64,000 bases of DNA from Paenibacillus sedimenti (lineage in GTDB: Bacteria; Bacillota; Bacilli; Paenibacillales; NBRC-103111), in NCBI RefSeq assembly GCF_014534655.1, contig NZ_JACVVD010000009.1:62001-126000 (forward strand), given 5' to 3'. The translations under genes and the position numbers were made by a program. Below the pieces are notes generated by a model. The model saw nothing but the letters and a program-made list of their open reading frames with translations, did not search any database and was not told where the DNA came from. Positions 28,049 through 37,245 of this stretch are shown piece after piece. Every line of letters starts with the position of its first letter. The first letter of the stretch is position 1.

Positions 28049-29581
28049 CTAAAGACTTTTCCTAAAATCGTTAGGATTCATGCCCAGACGTTTGGCAAAC
28101 TGCTTGATAAACTTGTCGTAATTGGCGTAGCCAACCCGCTCCGCGATCTGATACGACTTCAGATCCGTTTCCTTGAAAAGCCGCTTTGCCTCCCCGATCC
28201 TTAGGTCATGCAAGAATTCGTTGAAGCTGACCCCGTTTTTTTTCGCAAACAGTTGACCCAAATAAACGGGATGGATGTAAAACTTCTCAGCCAGCTCTTT
28301 AATCGTCAGACTTTCACAATAATGGTTCTTCATATACGCGTTGATTTCATGGATGATACCTCGTGACTGATTGTCCCGAAGCGCCCTCAGCTCCTCCAAA
28401 CTTTGCAAGCAAAACCTTCTCAGTAAACGAAACATTTCATACAAAGACATCGCGCTGCTTTCGAGCTCCGCAATCCCGTTCATGCGCAGCAGGCTTTGGG
28501 GGTCTCCATCCATTTCCCTGATCAGGCTTATGCTCCTGTAGATAATATGAATGACGATCATCTTTACCATCTCCGGCGCTAGCTGCTTTTCGTGAAAAGC
28601 TCTCTCAGCCGCATCGATTCCGTCATTCAGCCGATCATCGTCGAAGCTCTCCATAGCGTCCATAATCCGGTATGCGGTCTGAATTTCTTCGAAACGAAAG
28701 CTGAAGCCCCTATGCTTGTTTCCACTGTAGAAAAGCACGCAAGGCTTATCGCAAAAAAATTTGCCATTCATAGCTTCCTGCGCAGTCAGATAAGAGCTGT
28801 GCAGTGATGCCAGATCCAGCGAGGGCTGGCCCGCCGCCACAAAAAAGCCTTCGGATACTCTCGGCAACAGTGCTTGGAACAACCCTTTTGCGATCTTGTC
28901 CGGCCAGTCGCCGCGTTCATCGCCGCTTCCGATAACGACGCAGAACGCCCCCCTTCCGATCTCGATCAGGAACATCGGCAATTGACAGGCTGAAATATAC
29001 TGCCGGGCGGCTTCTTTGACTACCCAACGATACGCGTCTTCGGCCTCAACAAGCACGCACGCCCACTCCACGCTCCTTTTCGACAGCTCCTTGAGCGTCT
29101 CTGAGTTGTAAATATCATCCCCGACACCATGCAGGATGCCCGCAAGCTGAGCTACCGCCTCCTCTTCATCGGCAACTGCTCTCATATGGACCAGCTCTGA
29201 CTCCGCTTCCAGCTCTTGTGCGATGATGTGCAACAGCTCCGAAGCCTCCTCAGCAATGACCGGCTTCAGGATATAATGATGGATGCCCAGCCGCATTGCC
29301 CGCTTAGCGTACTCAAATTCGCCGTAGCCGCTTACGATGACGAACTTCACAGTCTTCCCTTGTTTCGCTTTAACCTCTGCAATCAGGCTCAGGCCGTCCA
29401 TCACCGGCATACGGATATCGGTAACGACCAAATCGATACTTAGCTTATCGATGATCTCCAAAGCCTCCGCACCGTTGCTGCATGTCCCGCATATTTGAAA
29501 CCCGAGAGCCTGCCATTCAATCATCAGTTGAAGCCCTTCGAGAGCGCGCGGTTCATCATCCACCAGCAGCACGTTAAACAT
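28049..29581 (-). CDS. YesN-like response regulator with AraC output domain (second of the cluster)
   Basis: The 510-residue regulator has an N-terminal receiver (about 1-120) with acidic pair D8/D9, phospho-acceptor D55 in VVTDIRMPVMDG and the LKP lysine near 106. A long middle region of unknown fold follows (about 130-400). The C-terminal AraC DNA-binding domain (about 410-508) contains LTIKELAEKFYIHPVYLGQL and YQIAERVGYANYDKFIKQF. It is the third gene of a regulator-kinase-regulator operon, 26 bp after the kinase. It probably activates the adjacent transporter and xylanase genes. Confidence 0.93.
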   Translation of the reverse strand: MFNVLLVDDEPRALEGLQLMIEWQALGFQICGTCSNGAEALEIIDKLSIDLVVTDIRMPVMDGLSLIAEVKAKQGKTVKFVIVSGYGEFEYAKRAMRLGIHHYILKPVIAEEASELLHIIAQELEAESELVHMRAVADEEEAVAQLAGILHGVGDDIYNSETLKELSKRSVEWACVLVEAEDAYRWVVKEAARQYISACQLPMFLIEIGRGAFCVVIGSGDERGDWPDKIAKGLFQALLPRVSEGFFVAAGQPSLDLASLHSSYLTAQEAMNGKFFCDKPCVLFYSGNKHRGFSFRFEEIQTAYRIMDAMESFDDDRLNDGIDAAERAFHEKQLAPEMVKMIVIHIIYRSISLIREMDGDPQSLLRMNGIAELESSAMSLYEMFRLLRRFCLQSLEELRALRDNQSRGIIHEINAYMKNHYCESLTIKELAEKFYIHPVYLGQLFAKKNGVSFNEFLHDLRIGEAKRLFKETDLKSYQIAERVGYANYDKFIKQFAKRLGMNPNDFRKSL

Positions 29582-29607
29582 AACTTACATTCCCCTTTCT
29601 TATACGG

Positions 29608-31401
29608 TTAATGAGTGAGACGCATAAGAGGAATTTCGAAAAAAATCTCAGTCCCCTCACTCGGTGTACTTGCGATGTCAAATCGCACTCGTTCCTCATA
29701 ATAAAGCTTCAGCCTCCGATAAACGTTGCGGATGCCAATATTCCCGCTCACCTCCGTCTCGCTGGTCATATTGATCATAATTTTTTTAATCGTAGCACTG
29801 TCCATACCGATACCGTTGTCGGTAATGCTTACTTTGAGCTTGTCATCGTTCAACCTAATGGAAATATGAATCATACCGGGGCTTTTGATCGTTTGGAGAC
29901 CGTGCTTGCACGCGTTTTCGACGAGCGGCTGGAGGCTCATTTTCGGAATCTTGTAGGCAAATGCTTCCTCATCTACGGCGAAATGATAACTGAATTTGTC
30001 CCCGAAGCGGAATTTTTCGATTTTCAAATACATCTCGGTAAAAAGCACTTCCTCCTGCAGCGATACGAGGTCGTCCTTCCAGCTAAGCAGCCTTCTTAAT
30101 ATTTTGGACAAGCTTTTGATAATTTCCGTGACGTCGGTGTAATGGTTTCTCGTGCATACCACAAGAATTGCATTCAAGGTGTTGAATAGAAAATGAGGAT
30201 TCATTTGGCTCTGCAAGAAATTCAATTCCGCTCTGATTCGTTCCAGCTCCAGGTCCTTCTTCTGGATTTCCAGCTTATAAACATCATTAATCAATGAATT
30301 GATCTTGGACGTCATCCGGTTGAAATTTCGAATTAATTCGCCGATTTCATCCCGGCCTTCATGCAATTCGATCAGATCAAATTTCTCATTTTTCACCTTT
30401 TCCATATGCCTTGATAAACGCTTGACCCTGTAGTAGTACGAACGAAGCATGATGGCCGTTAAAACGGACGTTATTAGCGTGCTGGCAGCGGCCAGCAGAA
30501 TAATAAAGCTGCGAGATTCTTTTAGTGCATTCGTCATTCGATCCGTGTTCGCCAGACCGACGAGCCTCCAGCCGCTCGTATACGAAACGCCGCCGAGCGG
30601 CATGTCAAAGAGCATGCTATCCTTTCGCCGATCCAGTCGATCGCGCTCAAAAGTGGTATAAGCATCATTTTTATCCATCTGGTAGCCTTCAATGGAAGAA
30701 ACGACAATCTGATTTTTTTCATTGATCAGGTACATCTGTATATAGTCCCTTTCACGAACGATAACATCATAAAATTTGTTCAGATTAAGATCGATCTTCA
30801 GCACTTTGGCAAACATACTTGCATCGTCAAATGCCTCCAACCGCGAAATAATGCTGAAATGAGGGATATAATAATTGTTTTTATATGGAGCCGCATCTCT
30901 GTAGGCGTAGAGAAGAACCTTGCCTCCGGCTGCAAAAAGCCGGTTGTACCATTCGCTTTTCCGGACACTCTCGTCCAACTTAAAGTAGTTGCCACCGCTT
31001 TGAATACTCTCATTTGTTGTATACACGCTAATTTGCTCGATTTGCTTATTAACGGGCATATAGTGGTTGACTTTATCTTTGAGCAGGCTATTATATGCAT
31101 CGTAAAAATCAACGGGACTACCGTATTTCTTATCCAGGGCTTCGTACATGATGCGATCCGTCGCAACCGCGTGGCTAATGGCCACAGCTCCTTCGATAAG
31201 TCCGTTAATATCCTTTTTCGCCCTGTCGAGGGAAATTTCCAGGTTTTGCAGTTCCCTTGCCTTGATGTTGTGGGAGATCCTTTCGAAGAACAAAATATTA
31301 ATAGAAATAATTGGAATTAGCACGCAAAATAAATAAATGGACATAAATTTATAACTGAGCGGGATGTCGTTGACTTTGTTGAAAAAATGAGGGTTTCTCA
31401 T
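29608..31401 (-). CDS. YesM-like membrane sensor histidine kinase
   Basis: The 597-residue kinase is of the LytS/YesM type. Transmembrane segments at about 13-35 and 285-305 flank an extracellular sensing domain. A HAMP-like region follows, then the histidine-kinase domain with H-box FLQSQMNPHFLFNTLN, N-box LQPLVENACKHGL and G-box DNGIGMD. The ATG at 31401 has GGAAGGA seven bases upstream; a start at 31422 would overlap the previous gene and has no box. The kinase lies between two response regulator genes and may phosphorylate both. The stimulus is probably a xylan-derived sugar, judged from the neighbours. Confidence 0.93.
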   Translation of the reverse strand: MRNPHFFNKVNDIPLSYKFMSIYLFCVLIPIISINILFFERISHNIKARELQNLEISLDRAKKDINGLIEGAVAISHAVATDRIMYEALDKKYGSPVDFYDAYNSLLKDKVNHYMPVNKQIEQISVYTTNESIQSGGNYFKLDESVRKSEWYNRLFAAGGKVLLYAYRDAAPYKNNYYIPHFSIISRLEAFDDASMFAKVLKIDLNLNKFYDVIVRERDYIQMYLINEKNQIVVSSIEGYQMDKNDAYTTFERDRLDRRKDSMLFDMPLGGVSYTSGWRLVGLANTDRMTNALKESRSFIILLAAASTLITSVLTAIMLRSYYYRVKRLSRHMEKVKNEKFDLIELHEGRDEIGELIRNFNRMTSKINSLINDVYKLEIQKKDLELERIRAELNFLQSQMNPHFLFNTLNAILVVCTRNHYTDVTEIIKSLSKILRRLLSWKDDLVSLQEEVLFTEMYLKIEKFRFGDKFSYHFAVDEEAFAYKIPKMSLQPLVENACKHGLQTIKSPGMIHISIRLNDDKLKVSITDNGIGMDSATIKKIMINMTSETEVSGNIGIRNVYRRLKLYYEERVRFDIASTPSEGTEIFFEIPLMRLTH

Positions 31402-31418
31402 TAACGCGCTTCCTTCCA

Positions 31419-32912
31419 TCAATGGGACTGTTTGGTTGGTCCTGCGCTTTCCTTTGTTTTGTAGGAAGATGGCAAGCAGTTTGTAATCGCTTTAAATTTT
31501 CTTACAAAATAATCGGGGTCTTCGTAGCCGATGCTGAATGCTATATCCGATATACTCCTAGCAGGACGCTTTAGCAGCCTCATGGCTTCCTCTATTCGCT
31601 TGACGTGAATGTATTCATTGAACGTCATACCGGTCGTTTTCTTGAATAACTGGCCCAGGTAGACCGGATTCAGATGAAATTGCTCTGCAACCTGCTGCAA
31701 CTGAAGTTTCCTCTTAAAGTGTTTATTGACGTAGTTAATGATTTGCCCGATCACATTACCCGTGTTCAGCCGCCGCCATTCCTGCATATACGACGCGGTA
31801 TAGCCGCAGAGATCTTGCACATGACGTTCGAGCTGCTGCAAGTTTCCAAAATGCTCGCCACGATCCAGAGAAAACAGCTTTGGACCGAACTCATGGATGT
31901 CGGCCTGTATGTCCGTAACCAGTTTCATCAATTCTACCTTCAGGTTCTCGATAAGCAGCTTCACCGATTCTATAGGCTTCCGGCCTTCGCCAAACTGTGA
32001 GAAAAGTTCGAGCACCTGATGACGAATCCCATCCGCTTGGCCATTGTCAATCTCGTGAAGAAGCGGTTTCAAGTCTGCTTCGCTGATGTCAATCTCTCTT
32101 CGAGAACCCTGATATACAAACTCCATGCCTGGCCGGTTCTCGCTAACATAAATAGCAATCGGACATCCATAAAAAAGAATCGATGGGTTGGATAGAAGAC
32201 CGGCTGCCATCCGCTTCGGTAATCCCCCTTTTCCTCGGACAATCAGAACAAGTTTCCCGATACCATCCCCAAGCAAGTGGAGCAGTTGACCCGGAAAGTT
32301 TGCCATAAGCCAAGCTTGAACGTCATTTTTCCAAGCATGCATCTCACTCTCCCCAATCTTCATTCCTGTCCGCTCCACCAGCATACAAGCAATCTCCTCT
32401 TGATCTCCAACGCCAAGCAAACGCTTAACGCAACTGATGTCCCTCTCATCGCACACGCCTGCAAGCATTCGCTGGACGGCACGGTTCAACCAGAGCTCCT
32501 GTCCCCGCAAATTCCCCTTATCACGCTTCGATTCTTCGGCAATTTCCTCATGGAGCTTCTGCAGGAGGTCATCGATTTCTTCATCGTCGATCGGCTTCAA
32601 CATGTAACTGCTCACATGATATCGCATGGCCGTTTGGACAAATTGAAAATCATCATAGCCGCTCAGGATGACAAACTTTGGGGGGGCATGCAGCAGTTGT
32701 CTGGACTGTTCAATGAGCTGCAGACCGTTTAAAACAGGCATATGAATATCCGTCACGACGACGTGCGGACATCTCATTTGGATGAAAGCAAACGCATCGG
32801 AACCGTCGGTCGCTTCCCCGCAAACACGAAAGCCATACTTTTCCCAATCAATCATCGTTTTCAGTCCTTCAAGCACGAGCGGCTCATCATCGACCAGCAA
32901 GACATCAAGCAT
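31419..32912 (-). CDS. YesN-like response regulator with AraC output domain (first of the cluster)
   Basis: The 497-residue protein has a receiver domain with D8/D9, phospho-acceptor D55 in VVTDIHMPVLNG and the lysine of YMLKPID near 107. The middle region is poorly conserved. The AraC domain (about 385-485) contains LQLQQVAEQFHLNPVYLGQL and ISDIAFSIGYEDPDYFVRKF. The ATG at 32912 has AAAGGAG eight bases upstream, so I prefer it to 32921. It is the first gene of the operon, with a perfect cre just upstream. It differs clearly from the second regulator in this operon, so they are not a recent duplication. Confidence 0.93.
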   Translation of the reverse strand: MLDVLLVDDEPLVLEGLKTMIDWEKYGFRVCGEATDGSDAFAFIQMRCPHVVVTDIHMPVLNGLQLIEQSRQLLHAPPKFVILSGYDDFQFVQTAMRYHVSSYMLKPIDDEEIDDLLQKLHEEIAEESKRDKGNLRGQELWLNRAVQRMLAGVCDERDISCVKRLLGVGDQEEIACMLVERTGMKIGESEMHAWKNDVQAWLMANFPGQLLHLLGDGIGKLVLIVRGKGGLPKRMAAGLLSNPSILFYGCPIAIYVSENRPGMEFVYQGSRREIDISEADLKPLLHEIDNGQADGIRHQVLELFSQFGEGRKPIESVKLLIENLKVELMKLVTDIQADIHEFGPKLFSLDRGEHFGNLQQLERHVQDLCGYTASYMQEWRRLNTGNVIGQIINYVNKHFKRKLQLQQVAEQFHLNPVYLGQLFKKTTGMTFNEYIHVKRIEEAMRLLKRPARSISDIAFSIGYEDPDYFVRKFKAITNCLPSSYKTKESAGPTKQSH

Positions 32913-32949
32913 CAGATTCACTCCTTTGGAACAGATCTAAAGTCAATAA

Positions 32950-32963
32950 TGTAATCGCTTTCA
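32950..32963. promoter_or_regulatory. perfect cre box (CcpA) ahead of the regulator operon
   Basis: TGTAATCGCTTTCA matches all 14 positions of the cre consensus TGWAANCGNTNWCA. It lies 38 bp upstream of the first regulator gene, so preferred sugars should repress the sensing system itself. Confidence 0.7.
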
Positions 32964-33229
32964 TATTTCTGTTTACAGTTTTTTCTTAACTTAACATGAT
33001 CATTCAGTGGCTTGCCATGGACAAATCAAACCCATATTTACCCAAATCAAGCACGTTTTATCTTCACTGCTTCCACCTCGTTAAGTGCGATCCAATTGTG
33101 TAATATTACATAGTAAGTGCGCCTCCCGTGCACCCACCCTTTTGATGAATTCCCAAATAATAGAAACCCGCATCCGTTATGATCGTATTACTAATGTGAA
33201 TGCAGCCATACAAAGTGAGGTGTCGTGCA
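32964..33229. other. intergenic region, no clear gene
   Basis: Between the cre box and the alpha/beta hydrolase start I find only AT-rich sequence. A minus-strand frame ending at 33106 (GIHQKGGCTGGALTM) reads plausibly, but it overlaps the hydrolase and lacks its own start signals. Confidence 0.4.
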
Positions 33230-33988
33230 TTGGCAATAGAGATATCTAAATTGGAAACATCAAGAGGGAAGTTACAATGTAATATTAGCGGGAACGGCAA
33301 ACCCAATATTGTATTAATTAACGGCGGTTCTGGACCCATAGAAGGTTGGATGAAAATACTGCCTGAAATTTCAGAGTCATCGTCAGTATTTTCCTATAAT
33401 CGTTTTGGTGTTACTGGTAGTGATAAGCCTCAAGAACCCCAAGATGGACTCACGATAGTCGAAACGTTACGGGAGGCATTGAAGATATCAGGATTTGAAC
33501 CTCCATTCTTGCTAGTTGGACATTCATTGGGGGGATTATATGCAAATTTATATGCAAGACGTTACCCAAACGAAGTAGCTGGCATTGTCTTTTTAGAATC
33601 CAGCCATCCGAAAGATATATGCCTTGATGAATATCAAGGTAAGATAGTAAAAGCAATTAACAAGATGTTCTCGATGTTTGATTCCTTTTCTTCCCATAAA
33701 CAATTCAATGAAGTTCATTTTGTTAAAAAAACGGTGGAACAAATCCATGCAATCGATCGATTTCCCGACATCCCTGTATATGTGATTACAGGCGGGAAAG
33801 AAAATCGTATGATTCCAGAGGAAGTTCGTATAAAACGAATAGAGCATCAGTTGGAACTACTTTCATTGTCTAAACAAAGCAAACATATCCCCGCTGAAAA
33901 AAGTGGGCATTTCCCTCAATTTTCAGAACCAAGAGTCGTCATTGATACGATCAAAGATTGTGTCGAGCAAATAAAACAAACCAGGTAG
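33230..33988 (+). CDS. alpha/beta hydrolase
   Basis: The 252-residue enzyme has the alpha/beta hydrolase fold. The oxyanion-region phrase INGGSGPIEGW is followed by the nucleophile elbow LLVGHSLGGLYANLYA (serine in GHSLGG) and a late histidine in KSGHFPQF. The aspartate is probably in the stretch before VITGGKENRMIPEE. The substrate is unknown. The start is probably the TTG at 33230, seven bases after GAGGTG; the ATG at 33200 has no ribosome binding site. Codon usage is more AT-rich than in the xylan genes. It converges on the GyrI-like gene with 28 bp between stops. Confidence 0.8.
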   Translation: MAIEISKLETSRGKLQCNISGNGKPNIVLINGGSGPIEGWMKILPEISESSSVFSYNRFGVTGSDKPQEPQDGLTIVETLREALKISGFEPPFLLVGHSLGGLYANLYARRYPNEVAGIVFLESSHPKDICLDEYQGKIVKAINKMFSMFDSFSSHKQFNEVHFVKKTVEQIHAIDRFPDIPVYVITGGKENRMIPEEVRIKRIEHQLELLSLSKQSKHIPAEKSGHFPQFSEPRVVIDTIKDCVEQIKQTR

Positions 33989-34016
33989 TTGCATACTTCC
34001 GCGTGACCTCCTTGGT

Positions 34017-34526
34017 TTATTTCGTGCGAATAGGGAAATACAAGTCTATCTCGGCGTTTGGATCATCCGGCTGTGTATAACGCTGATCATAAAACTCGAA
34101 TTCATATTTACCAGTGCGGGTACCACCGTCGTATTCGTAAGGACTGTTCGGTAGCCAATGTCCCCAAAAATGCCCAAAGGCATCTCCGATACCGTCAAGA
34201 GGACCCCGATGCGTCAGTACGATATAGCGCGCAGCCGGTACTTCGATGCGCGTCATGCCCTCGGGAATATCGCCGTCCTGAAAGATTTGCACAGAGGCCG
34301 TATAATTGAAAGGCCCGCCGGGCGGGTTGTCCGGATTTTGCAGCATGAGTCCGTAGCTTCGCCAGCCGAGCTGACTAGAAACCTCTGGAATACGCTTAAT
34401 GAATTTACTCCACAGCTTGGCAATGGCGTTCTCGGACGGTGGCACAGACATATCAAAATGAATCGTTTCGGTAATCCCAACAACGCTGAAGGCAGGTTTT
34501 TCGATGATTTTTGTTTCGATAATCAT
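34017..34526 (-). CDS. GyrI-like small-molecule-binding domain protein
   Basis: The 169-residue protein looks like a stand-alone GyrI/AraC effector-binding domain: IIEKPAFSVVGITETIHF, then IPEGMTRIEVPAARYIVLTH and a closing YEFEFYDQRY...AEIDLYFPIR. This layout (two SHS2-type repeats, central strand with pairing RxxxPAxxYxVxxHxG) is shared with GyrI and the effector domains of BmrR and Rob. It has no DNA-binding domain. It may bind or hydrolyse small toxic compounds. GGAGAAT lies just upstream of the ATG. Confidence 0.8.
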   Translation of the reverse strand: MIIETKIIEKPAFSVVGITETIHFDMSVPPSENAIAKLWSKFIKRIPEVSSQLGWRSYGLMLQNPDNPPGGPFNYTASVQIFQDGDIPEGMTRIEVPAARYIVLTHRGPLDGIGDAFGHFWGHWLPNSPYEYDGGTRTGKYEFEFYDQRYTQPDDPNAEIDLYFPIRTK

Positions 34527-34707
34527 GGGTAGTCATTCTCCTTATTTTGGTGTGGGGTTGATATGTACGTGAATGTTCTGACTTGGTATTTTTATCCATA
34601 AAAATTATAGCGCACGTATGTTCCCTTGTAAACGCTTTTTTTAAAACAACTCCTATACTATCGTGTCCCGTACTTCAATGAAAATAAAAGAGGAGCTGTT
34701 AAAATAG

Positions 34708-35040
34708 CAAGCCACTATCGTATCCGTTATCAAACGAACAGTTCCTACATTACCTATCGTTGAACAGCCCGGGAAAAAATTAAACATAACGAAATCATTT
34801 AACTTCCCAAATTCCGGCACCCACACGTTAGCAGTGATCCCGCTAGGAGTGGGTGGAACGCTGGCAATTGCTAACAACAGCAGCAAATCCTTCGTTCTTC
34901 TCTTGAGTGGAACTGTGACTATTACGGTAAGACCGTATGGTATTGCCAGAATTGGCTTTCAATCACCAGGCTTTACAACCAGAATTTCAATACGAACTCG
35001 AGGGGCGGCCAAAGGGTCTTTTATCTTTCAACAAAGTTGA
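34708..35040 (+). CDS. small beta-rich hypothetical protein with an apparently broken start codon
   Basis: An open frame of 110 codons runs from 34708 to the TGA at 35040. It reads as a beta-strand-rich protein (KLNITKSFNFPNSGTHTLAV, SFVLLLSGTVTITVRPYGIA, TTRISIRTRGAAKGSFIFQ). I do not recognise a family. A good GAGGAG box lies eight bases before the tetranucleotide ATAG at 34704-34707, in frame with CAA at 34708 if the second A is ignored. A normal ATG was probably disrupted by one inserted base. The first usable in-frame start is a GTG at 34834, which would give a 68-residue product without a ribosome binding site. It may be a pseudogene. Confidence 0.45.
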   Translation, partial: QATIVSVIKRTVPTLPIVEQPGKKLNITKSFNFPNSGTHTLAVIPLGVGGTLAIANNSSKSFVLLLSGTVTITVRPYGIARIGFQSPGFTTRISIRTRGAAKGSFIFQQS

Positions 35041-35125
35041 ATCTAATTTACAAATAAATACAAGGAGCGGCTGCGCAGCAAGTTACTGAAACTGATACTT
35101 CTTTTATACAGCATCTCTTCCCATC

Positions 35126-35584
35126 TTATTTCTTTGCTACTATCATAAAGCGTTTTGAATTAGTCCGTATTCCCTTCTCTGTTTGATTTGCATCAATGAA
35201 TTCTTGAAGTATAGCAAAATCACTATCGGTTTGCCCGAAGTTAGGTATAACAGGAGTATATCTCAAAAAGAAGACCAAATCCCCGTAAGTTTGGAAATAC
35301 TGTGTGGCATCATATTCATAATATTGGATATCATTAAATCCAGCATCACCTAATTCTGATATACACTTATTTTTCAAAAACCCTTCCTCAATATTAAATT
35401 GTTGCCCTCTTCCGAAAGCTTGTTTAATGTTTAATTTATCGTTTTCACTTACCTGCTGAGTTAAGAATACACCATCATTCACTAAGGCTTTTGTAACTTC
35501 TTTTGCATAAAACTCACTGTGCCGACAGGATACCACATTAAAAAAGAACTCAGGAAAAACGATTTTTTCAGCATCCATGTGCAA
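35126..35584 (-). pseudogene. truncated SAM methyltransferase-like gene
   Basis: The 152 residues resemble the C-terminal two thirds of a class I methyltransferase. FFFNVVSCRHSEFYAKEVTKAL, then GVFLTQQVSENDKLNIKQAFG, then FNDIQYYEYDATQYFQTYGDL match the strand-4 to strand-7 part of such enzymes. The glycine-rich SAM-binding motif I that should come first is absent, and the frame is closed by stops upstream of 35584. The fragment cannot bind SAM in the usual way. The surrounding sequence is AT-rich, unlike the carbohydrate loci. Confidence 0.55.
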
Positions 35585-35808
35585 GAAGGAACAAATGAAA
35601 TTTCATCGTTCTGTTTCCATGCACCCTAGTGTCCTTGGCTTTAATATATATTACTGATATCAACCCGACACCATTCAAAGTTCTAGTTTTCATTAATCAA
35701 GAAGGCAGAATATCCCCTTGACAACTGGCACGCGTTTTACCCAGCCCGAAAACTAATTACTTAGAACGATATGGTATGACATCCAATTCACCTCATTCTG
35801 AAAGCTAA

Positions 35809-37140
35809 TCAAGCCCGTTGCTTCAACCACTCGATAAAAAGTACATAATCTTCTTCTACTTGATGGGCATACGAAAGAGCCCAATTGGCTATGAATTCGC
35901 GAAATGCATCTGTATCTGCACCAATCGCCTGTACGATCTCGTCCTCGCTGTGATGAGACAAGATGCCCTGCTGCACATCGACATCAGCGCGAGCGTGCAT
36001 TTTAGCTGTAATTTCTCCCATGCAGTTGATGACGCTCTGCCATTCATCGAAGGATTCAATCTTTTCGAGCTTTAGCTTCTTTTTGAATGGGGAACGCTCG
36101 CGAGCGTAGAAGTGCCGGCCTTCCATCGTCATATAACCAAGAAAAGGATCCGCTTCGTGATGCATCGCCTGCTGCGTCATAATCACACGCTTGCCTTGAT
36201 GAGCGTACTCTGCCCAGAAGAGCTCATTATATGGCATAAAGTAAGCCGGTACTGGAGCCCGTACCTCCTTCACCTCAATAATGATATCGTCGAGTGCTTG
36301 CGGACCCGCTTCTCCTTCAATCAGTACATAGAAACGTGTAAGACCGATAGAGGCAGTGCCTGAACCGTGTTTCACAGCAATATCTTTGATCTGGTAATAT
36401 GCATTTGGCTTCTTCGTTTTTGGATTCAAGGTACTCAAATAATCGCTCCAACCCGAAATGAGCATGTCCCGCTCTTGTGCAGTAGGCTGCTGAATTTCCT
36501 CCGTCCAGATGAATTGGCGACCTCCCTCCTGTAACTCAGTTAGCCCTTCGAGAAGATGACTTGCTACTCGCTTCTCCATCTTTTTCAGCAACTTGCGAAT
36601 TGGACCATCGGTCACTCTCACATCGTAGACGGCGTCATGCGGATCTTCTTTACGCTTCGCAAATCTTCGAATTTGCTTCACATAAGCTGATAAGTATTCA
36701 TCGAGAAGATCCTTTTGAACATCAAGTCCAAACTCCTTCATGCGGCCTACTAAAGCAAGGCTCACACACATCCTCAACAGGTCATTCAAATACGACCCCG
36801 TATAGCCTTCGTCGAAATCGTTAACATCAAAGACAATACGTCCTGCTTCACTGCGAAAAGCGCCGAAATTCTCGAAGTGCAAATCTCCTTGGATCCACGT
36901 CGGTCGCTGTGGTGAACTATGGTAAGGGAACCATTCACGGCTTATATCAAAATAAAATAAATATGCACTGCCGCGATAAAATTGAAAGGGACTCATGGCC
37001 ATCTTTTCATATTTAAGCATTCTTTTAGCCTCATCCAAACCCATTATATGGGAGTCAAACTCTGTAAGTACACTCGAAATGGTTAGTAATCTCAATTTTT
37101 TTTGAGTATATTTTACGCGTTCAGTCAAATTCAATAACAT
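35809..37140 (-). CDS. DUF2252 family protein
   Basis: The 443-residue protein belongs to DUF2252, an uncharacterised family with a protein-kinase-like fold. The signature WIQGDLHFENFGAFRSEAG (about residues 83-101) resembles the HGDxHxxN catalytic loop of aminoglycoside phosphotransferases, and VFDVNDFDEGYTGSYLNDLL resembles their metal-binding DxD segment. SPFQFYRGSAYLFYFDI near residue 52 is also conserved in the family. Phosphotransfer is an inference. GGGGAG lies six bases before the ATG at 37140. It follows the alpha/beta hydrolase gene and a tiny frame on the same strand, so the three may be one transcript. Confidence 0.85.
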   Translation of the reverse strand: MLLNLTERVKYTQKKLRLLTISSVLTEFDSHIMGLDEAKRMLKYEKMAMSPFQFYRGSAYLFYFDISREWFPYHSSPQRPTWIQGDLHFENFGAFRSEAGRIVFDVNDFDEGYTGSYLNDLLRMCVSLALVGRMKEFGLDVQKDLLDEYLSAYVKQIRRFAKRKEDPHDAVYDVRVTDGPIRKLLKKMEKRVASHLLEGLTELQEGGRQFIWTEEIQQPTAQERDMLISGWSDYLSTLNPKTKKPNAYYQIKDIAVKHGSGTASIGLTRFYVLIEGEAGPQALDDIIIEVKEVRAPVPAYFMPYNELFWAEYAHQGKRVIMTQQAMHHEADPFLGYMTMEGRHFYARERSPFKKKLKLEKIESFDEWQSVINCMGEITAKMHARADVDVQQGILSHHSEDEIVQAIGADTDAFREFIANWALSYAHQVEEDYVLFIEWLKQRA

Positions 37141-37170
37141 TCATGTCTCCCCTTTCCATCCTGGTTCGAG

Positions 37171-37245
37171 TTATTGCCGGCCATTGTTGCCGAAGGCATT
37201 GAGAAAGCCGAGAAAGCCGTAGCCCCCTGTTCCTAGCTTGAGCAT
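37171..37245 (-). CDS. possible 24-residue glycine-rich peptide, coupled to the upstream gene
   Basis: An ATG at 37245 overlaps the TGA of the alpha/beta hydrolase gene (TGATG) and has GGAGG seven bases upstream. The frame encodes 24 residues, including GTGGYGFLGFLNAFGNNG, then TAA. The glycine/phenylalanine/asparagine-rich composition recalls very small spore-associated peptides of Bacillales, but I cannot place it in a family. The ribosome binding site also encodes the last residues of the hydrolase, so its quality may be coincidental. Confidence 0.35.
   Translation of the reverse strand: MLKLGTGGYGFLGFLNAFGNNGRQ

Noticed and set aside
33106..33339. 77-codon minus-strand frame ending GIHQKGGCTGGALTM
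   Set aside because: It overlaps the alpha/beta hydrolase gene on the other strand, and its upstream half is clearly the complement of that gene. No start signals were found.
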